Of a DNA stretch of 64,000 nt, positions 60,734 to 64,000 are shown piece after piece. The stretch spans positions 124,001-188,000 of the forward strand of contig NZ_QOVM01000001.1 of assembly GCF_004104375.1 (NCBI RefSeq). The letters run 5' to 3'. The notes beneath the pieces were generated by a model that did not search any database, was not told where the DNA came from, and saw nothing but the letters and a program-made list of their open reading frames with translations. The DNA is from Leeuwenhoekiella aequorea. GTDB taxonomy: Bacteria > Bacteroidota > Bacteroidia > Flavobacteriales > Flavobacteriaceae. The first letter of the stretch is position 1; each line of letters starts with the position of its first letter. The translations under genes and the position numbers were made by a program.

Positions 60734-63271
60734 TTGCAAACTCAGGTACAAAAAATACTCATCTTAGCAGTGTTAGCGAGTGGTCTTGTGGGGTGCTCGC
60801 GTAAAAAAGACAAATTTCTAAGTAGAAATTTTCACGCACTTACTACAGAATACAATACGCTGTTTAACGGTAGGCAAGCTTTTGAGCAAGGTCGTGATGC
60901 TCTTATTAACGGGTATCAAGATAATTTTTGGTCTATTTTACCAGTTGAGCGTTTAGAAAATCCAGAGTACATTCCCTTACCCGGAGATGCTGTAGATCCA
61001 AGTTTTAAAATTGCTGAAGAAAAAGCTATTAAAGCCATTCAAAAGCACAGTATGCAAATAAATGGCTCTGAGCGCAATCCGCAAATGGATGAAGCTTTTA
61101 TGCTTTTAGGAAAATCCCGCTATTACGATATGCGGTTTGTTCGCGCCCTTGAAGCTTTCAATTATATTCTCGCCTATTATCCCGCCAGTAATAATATCGC
61201 TCAAGCAAAAATTTGGAAGGCAAAAACAGATCTTAGATTAGATAATACTAAAATCGCCATTGAGCAACTTCACAAACTTCTCAAAGAAGAAAAAGAACTT
61301 GATGCACAGGATTATGCAGATGCATCTGCCATGTTAGCGCAAGGTTATATTACAGAAAACCGCATAGATAGTGCGCTGGTCTATATTGAAAAAGCGGCCT
61401 TTTTAACTCGTAAAAATGAAGAGAAAGGCAGGTATTATTTTATTCAAGGGCAATTGTATGATTTAGTAGATCAACCTCAGTTAGCAAATGCCAATTACGA
61501 TAAGGTAATTGATTTAAATCGCAAGTCGCCACGACGATATATGATTAATGCTTATGTGAATAAGATTGCAAATTTTGATTATCAATCTCAGGATCAACAG
61601 CAACTTTTTGAACTGCTTACAAATTTAGAGAGCAATAGGGAAAACAGACCTTATTTAGATATTATAAATTATCAGTTTGCGCAGTTTTATCTAAATGTGG
61701 GACAACAAGATTCCGCAGTTTCTTATTTCAATAAATCTCTTACCTCAAAAAGTGCTGATAATTTTCTAGTCTCACGGAATTACCTAAGTCTTGGCGAACT
61801 TAATTTTGACAATTCCGAGTATCTACAAGCAGGTGCTTATTATGACAGTACATTGTCTTTTATTCCTGAAAATACCCGAGAGTTCCGTGACATTTATAAG
61901 AAACGTACAAATCTAAATGACGTCATACTTTATGAAGGTATTTCTAAGAGCAACGATAGCATATTAAAATTGGTTGCAATGAATTCTGCAGATCGTAAAA
62001 GCTATTTTGAAGATTATATATTTCAATTAAAAGAGCAACGAAGTAAGGATTCTATATCGGCATCAATCGCTGAAGCTACTATTGCTAATAATGAATTTTT
62101 TACTCCAGACACACAGGTCCCGACAGGAAGTGTATTTTATTTTTATAACCCAGTACAGGTTGCACAAGGTAAACTAGATTTTAAATCCAGATGGGGATCT
62201 AGAGCTAATGAAGATAACTGGCGTATATCTAATAAACAAGGAGCACTGCAAGAAGAAAAAGTAGCTTCTGGAAGAGAAGACGAGTTAAAACTTACGGAAG
62301 ACGGTTTGTATTCTGTAGATACTTATATTTCAAAAATTCCATCTCAACAACCTGTAATTGATAGCATAAATACAGCACGTAATTATGCTTATTATCAGCT
62401 TGGACTTATTTACAAAGAAAAATTAAAAGAGCCTCAGCTAGCTATACAGCGGTTAGAGGCGCTTTTACAAAATGATCCTGAAGAACGTCTAATACTGCCA
62501 GCAAAATATAATCTTTACCAACTGTATGCCTCTCAGAATGAAGCATTCAATAGAGATAAGTATAAAAATGATATACTTATAAATTATGCAGATACTCGAT
62601 ACGCTAGTATAATTAATAATCCTGGTAATGTGTTGGCTAAAGATGCAGACAGTCCAGAGGTTTTGTATAATAATTTATATGAACAGTTTGAAAATCAAAA
62701 CTTTAAACAAGTCATTGTGAATGCAGATCGTTATATTGACGAATTTGCAGGAGATTCTTTTGTGCCAAAATTTGAATTACTGAAAGCTACAGCAATCGGT
62801 AGATATCGCGGCTTTGAAGCATATGAAGCAGCTTTAAATTATGTTGCTTTAAATTATCCTAATCAAGAGGAGGGCAAACGTGCTAAAGAATTAATTGAAA
62901 AGGCACTACCACAATTGAAAAGTGCTGATTTTGCACCAGATTCTCAGGTACTTAGTTTTAAGATACTTTATGCAATTAATAAGCAAGACTTAGAGCAGGT
63001 AAATCTGTATAATGATTTCTTTACACAGTTTATAAAAGAACAAGGGTCTTCAGCCATTTTCACATCTCGGGATGTGTATGATTCAAACACGACTTTTGTT
63101 GTAATACACGGTTTTAAGACTGCAGCAGACGCGATGTTTTTTGCTGAAAAATTAAAGAAATCTGAATCTACTACAGTTAAAACAGAACCAATTGTAATAA
63201 GCGCAGACAATTATAGAATTGTTCAGATACATAAAAATATAGAAGCATTTAAAAACAAAGAAGTAGAGTAA
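60734..63271 (+). CDS. sprE: Type IX secretion/gliding motility lipoprotein SprE (PorW)
   Basis: A lipoprotein of about 845 residues. No in-frame ATG precedes the signal. Of the TTG codons at 60704, 60713 and 60734, I choose the last because the promoter box at 60691-60698 places the transcript start after the first. The signal is QTQVQKILILAVLASGLVGC, and the Cys is followed by SRKKDKFLSRNFHALTTEYN, the typical SprE start. The rest is TPR-like helical repeats. In Flavobacterium johnsoniae SprE is needed for gliding and T9SS secretion. A bactofilin gene starts 4 bases downstream. Confidence 0.9.
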   Translation: MQTQVQKILILAVLASGLVGCSRKKDKFLSRNFHALTTEYNTLFNGRQAFEQGRDALINGYQDNFWSILPVERLENPEYIPLPGDAVDPSFKIAEEKAIKAIQKHSMQINGSERNPQMDEAFMLLGKSRYYDMRFVRALEAFNYILAYYPASNNIAQAKIWKAKTDLRLDNTKIAIEQLHKLLKEEKELDAQDYADASAMLAQGYITENRIDSALVYIEKAAFLTRKNEEKGRYYFIQGQLYDLVDQPQLANANYDKVIDLNRKSPRRYMINAYVNKIANFDYQSQDQQQLFELLTNLESNRENRPYLDIINYQFAQFYLNVGQQDSAVSYFNKSLTSKSADNFLVSRNYLSLGELNFDNSEYLQAGAYYDSTLSFIPENTREFRDIYKKRTNLNDVILYEGISKSNDSILKLVAMNSADRKSYFEDYIFQLKEQRSKDSISASIAEATIANNEFFTPDTQVPTGSVFYFYNPVQVAQGKLDFKSRWGSRANEDNWRISNKQGALQEEKVASGREDELKLTEDGLYSVDTYISKIPSQQPVIDSINTARNYAYYQLGLIYKEKLKEPQLAIQRLEALLQNDPEERLILPAKYNLYQLYASQNEAFNRDKYKNDILINYADTRYASIINNPGNVLAKDADSPEVLYNNLYEQFENQNFKQVIVNADRYIDEFAGDSFVPKFELLKATAIGRYRGFEAYEAALNYVALNYPNQEEGKRAKELIEKALPQLKSADFAPDSQVLSFKILYAINKQDLEQVNLYNDFFTQFIKEQGSSAIFTSRDVYDSNTTFVVIHGFKTAADAMFFAEKLKKSESTTVKTEPIVISADNYRIVQIHKNIEAFKNKEVE

Positions 63272-63275
63272 TACG

Positions 63276-63680
63276 ATGAGAAAAGATAAATCTGTAAATA
63301 ATCTAGACCAAGGAAGTAAACAAAATAGGATAAGTGATGGCACCTCAATTGTAGGAGATGTAAAATCACAAGGAGATTTTAGACTCGACGGATCATTAGA
63401 AGGTAAATTAGAAAGTACAGGAAAAGTAGTAATAGGTAAAAACGGACTTCTAAAAGGAACTCTCATCTGCAAAGATGCAGATATTGAAGGCAAAGTAGAA
63501 GGGATTTTAAAAGTAGAAGAACTTCTTAATTTACGTGCAAGTGCAGTTGTAAATGGCGATGTTTCTACAGGAAGACTTGCTGTAGAGCCAGGAGCAGATT
63601 TTAATGCGAGTTGTGAAATGGGTAATGGAGTAAAAAATCTTTCAAACAATGTCAGAAAAGAAACCGGAAAATCAGCTTAG
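63276..63680 (+). CDS. Bactofilin (polymer-forming cytoskeletal protein)
   Basis: A 134-residue protein with the bactofilin core (about 22-115). It is a right-handed beta-helix of short Gly/Val repeats (SIVGDVKSQGDFRLDGSLEG, KVVIGKNGLLKG, DADIEGKVEGILK, SAVVNGDVSTGRLAVEPGA). Bactofilins self-assemble into filaments without nucleotides and organise wall or surface machinery. It lies between sprE and AtpZ, overlapping the latter by 32 bases. A link to T9SS or gliding is possible. Confidence 0.92.
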   Translation: MRKDKSVNNLDQGSKQNRISDGTSIVGDVKSQGDFRLDGSLEGKLESTGKVVIGKNGLLKGTLICKDADIEGKVEGILKVEELLNLRASAVVNGDVSTGRLAVEPGADFNASCEMGNGVKNLSNNVRKETGKSA

Positions 63681-63864
63681 CACCTGGGCAAAATTTTCAA
63701 CAATAGCTATTCAAATGGGAGGAACTATTTTTTTAGGTAACCTCCTTGGATCTTGGTTAGACACCAAGTTTGAAACCACATATTTAGAATCAACCATTAC
63801 TTTACTCGCTGTATTTTTATCGATGTATATCGTTATTCGGGGAGTAAAACAACTCAACAAATAA
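63649..63864 (+). CDS. AtpZ/AtpI family protein
   Basis: A 71-residue small membrane protein with two spans (about 20-36 and 46-65: GGTIFLGNLLGSWLDTKF and STITLLAVFLSMYIVIRGV). The motif GSWLDTKF is typical of AtpZ/AtpI proteins, which support assembly of the F-type ATP synthase or Mg2+/K+ handling. Its start lies inside the bactofilin gene, and its stop overlaps the next start (TAATG), so it heads towards an atp operon beyond the right edge. Confidence 0.88.
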   Translation: MSEKKPENQLSTWAKFSTIAIQMGGTIFLGNLLGSWLDTKFETTYLESTITLLAVFLSMYIVIRGVKQLNK

Positions 63865-64000
63865 TGCTTACAAAGCGCTTAGTCACCTATTTTGTAATAA
63901 TTGCAGCTCTTTTTTTATTAGGATATTTTATCCACACTGCCCTATTGAGCAGTTTAGAAATTGAACACCCGTTTTCGTTATTAAATATTTATTTATTTCA
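63864..64000 (+). CDS. Membrane protein, 5' part only (DUF6168-like, ATP synthase locus)
   Basis: An ATG overlapping the AtpZ stop opens a frame that stays open for 45 codons to the right edge. The visible part, MLTKRLVTYFVIIAALFLLG and then YFIHTAL, is one membrane span after a short basic N-terminus. In flavobacteria a small polytopic protein (which I recall as DUF6168) sits here before atpB. The assignment rests mainly on position. Confidence 0.6.
   Translation, partial: MLTKRLVTYFVIIAALFLLGYFIHTALLSSLEIEHPFSLLNIYLF

Noticed and set aside
63152-63649. 165-codon antisense ORF over sprE end and bactofilin
   Set aside because: The + strand genes are clear family members; the antisense product is Ser/Leu/Phe-rich without any domain, a typical shadow.
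1-64000. CRISPR arrays, insertion sequences, rRNA genes, integrons
   Set aside because: I saw no regularly spaced repeats, transposase motifs with terminal inverted repeats, or rRNA-like sequence by reading; a computed repeat search could still find diverged copies.

Overview
The window is AT-rich chromosomal DNA from a member of the Flavobacteriaceae (Bacteroidota). I base this on the proteins (SprE/PorW of the type IX secretion system, DUF4175, DUF4837, DUF5687, DUF4254 and DUF6427-type proteins, a GH3-like protein, short lipoprotein signals), on promoters of the Bacteroidota type (-7 box TAnnTTTG) in front of several genes, and on the scarcity of Shine-Dalgarno sequences. I cannot name the genus from sequence alone. 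Nearly everything is core chromosome. I see no rRNA, insertion sequence, prophage or CRISPR array, and only one tRNA (Cys).

Layout. 1-942: a cation/proton antiporter cut by the left edge. 1.2-11.6 kb: a metallo-beta-lactamase-fold enzyme, three exported peptidases (S8 lipoprotein, two M1 enzymes), rnpA, a CtpA-type S41 protease, a small possible nuclease-fold protein and an ElaA-like acetyltransferase. 11.6-12.6 kb: a 1-kb non-coding, very AT-rich stretch with clustered GTTAAC/DnaA-box-like motifs, which is my candidate for the replication origin; it also holds a 34-codon membrane-peptide gene with its own terminator. 12.6-23.7 kb: rnr, a DUF2807-type protein, a LysE transporter, tRNA-Cys, folB, glnS, a YtxH/holin-like envelope operon, an SPFH protein, an outer-membrane protein and gltX. 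23.9-31.3 kb: DUF4175 giant, ybeY, mnmG (flanked on both sides by parS-like palindromes), a methyltransferase and an OmpH chaperone. 31.4-40.9 kb: DNA polymerase III delta', pgk, a LysM lytic transglycosylase, DUF4837, tatA, an M23 peptidase, GH3 and a phosphorylase-like protein. 40.9-50.2 kb: a surface-polysaccharide locus (Wzz-like, Wzx, two Wzy/ligase-like proteins, three glycosyl- or sugar-phosphate transferases, a CapK/PaaK-like adenylation enzyme). 50.3-57.1 kb: purD, DUF6341/DUF6427, a compact two-gene restriction-modification candidate, DUF4254, a GT9 glycosyltransferase and a nitronate monooxygenase. 57.2-64 kb: a PaaE-like reductase, a DUF5687/ABC pair, sprE, a bactofilin and the first genes leading into the F-type ATP synthase operon.

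How it fits together. Cell-envelope work dominates: peptidoglycan hydrolases (M23, lytic transglycosylase), outer-membrane protein chaperoning (OmpH), Tat export, polysaccharide synthesis and gliding/T9SS (SprE). Translation and RNA genes (rnpA, rnr, glnS, gltX, mnmG, ybeY, tRNA-Cys) form the second theme. The rnpA - candidate origin - mnmG/parS order recalls the origin neighbourhood of many bacteria. The most promising points for follow-up are the parS pair with the candidate oriC, the two-gene restriction-modification candidate, and the hidden 34-aa membrane peptide. Most genes are ordinary, and I found no convincing entirely new system.
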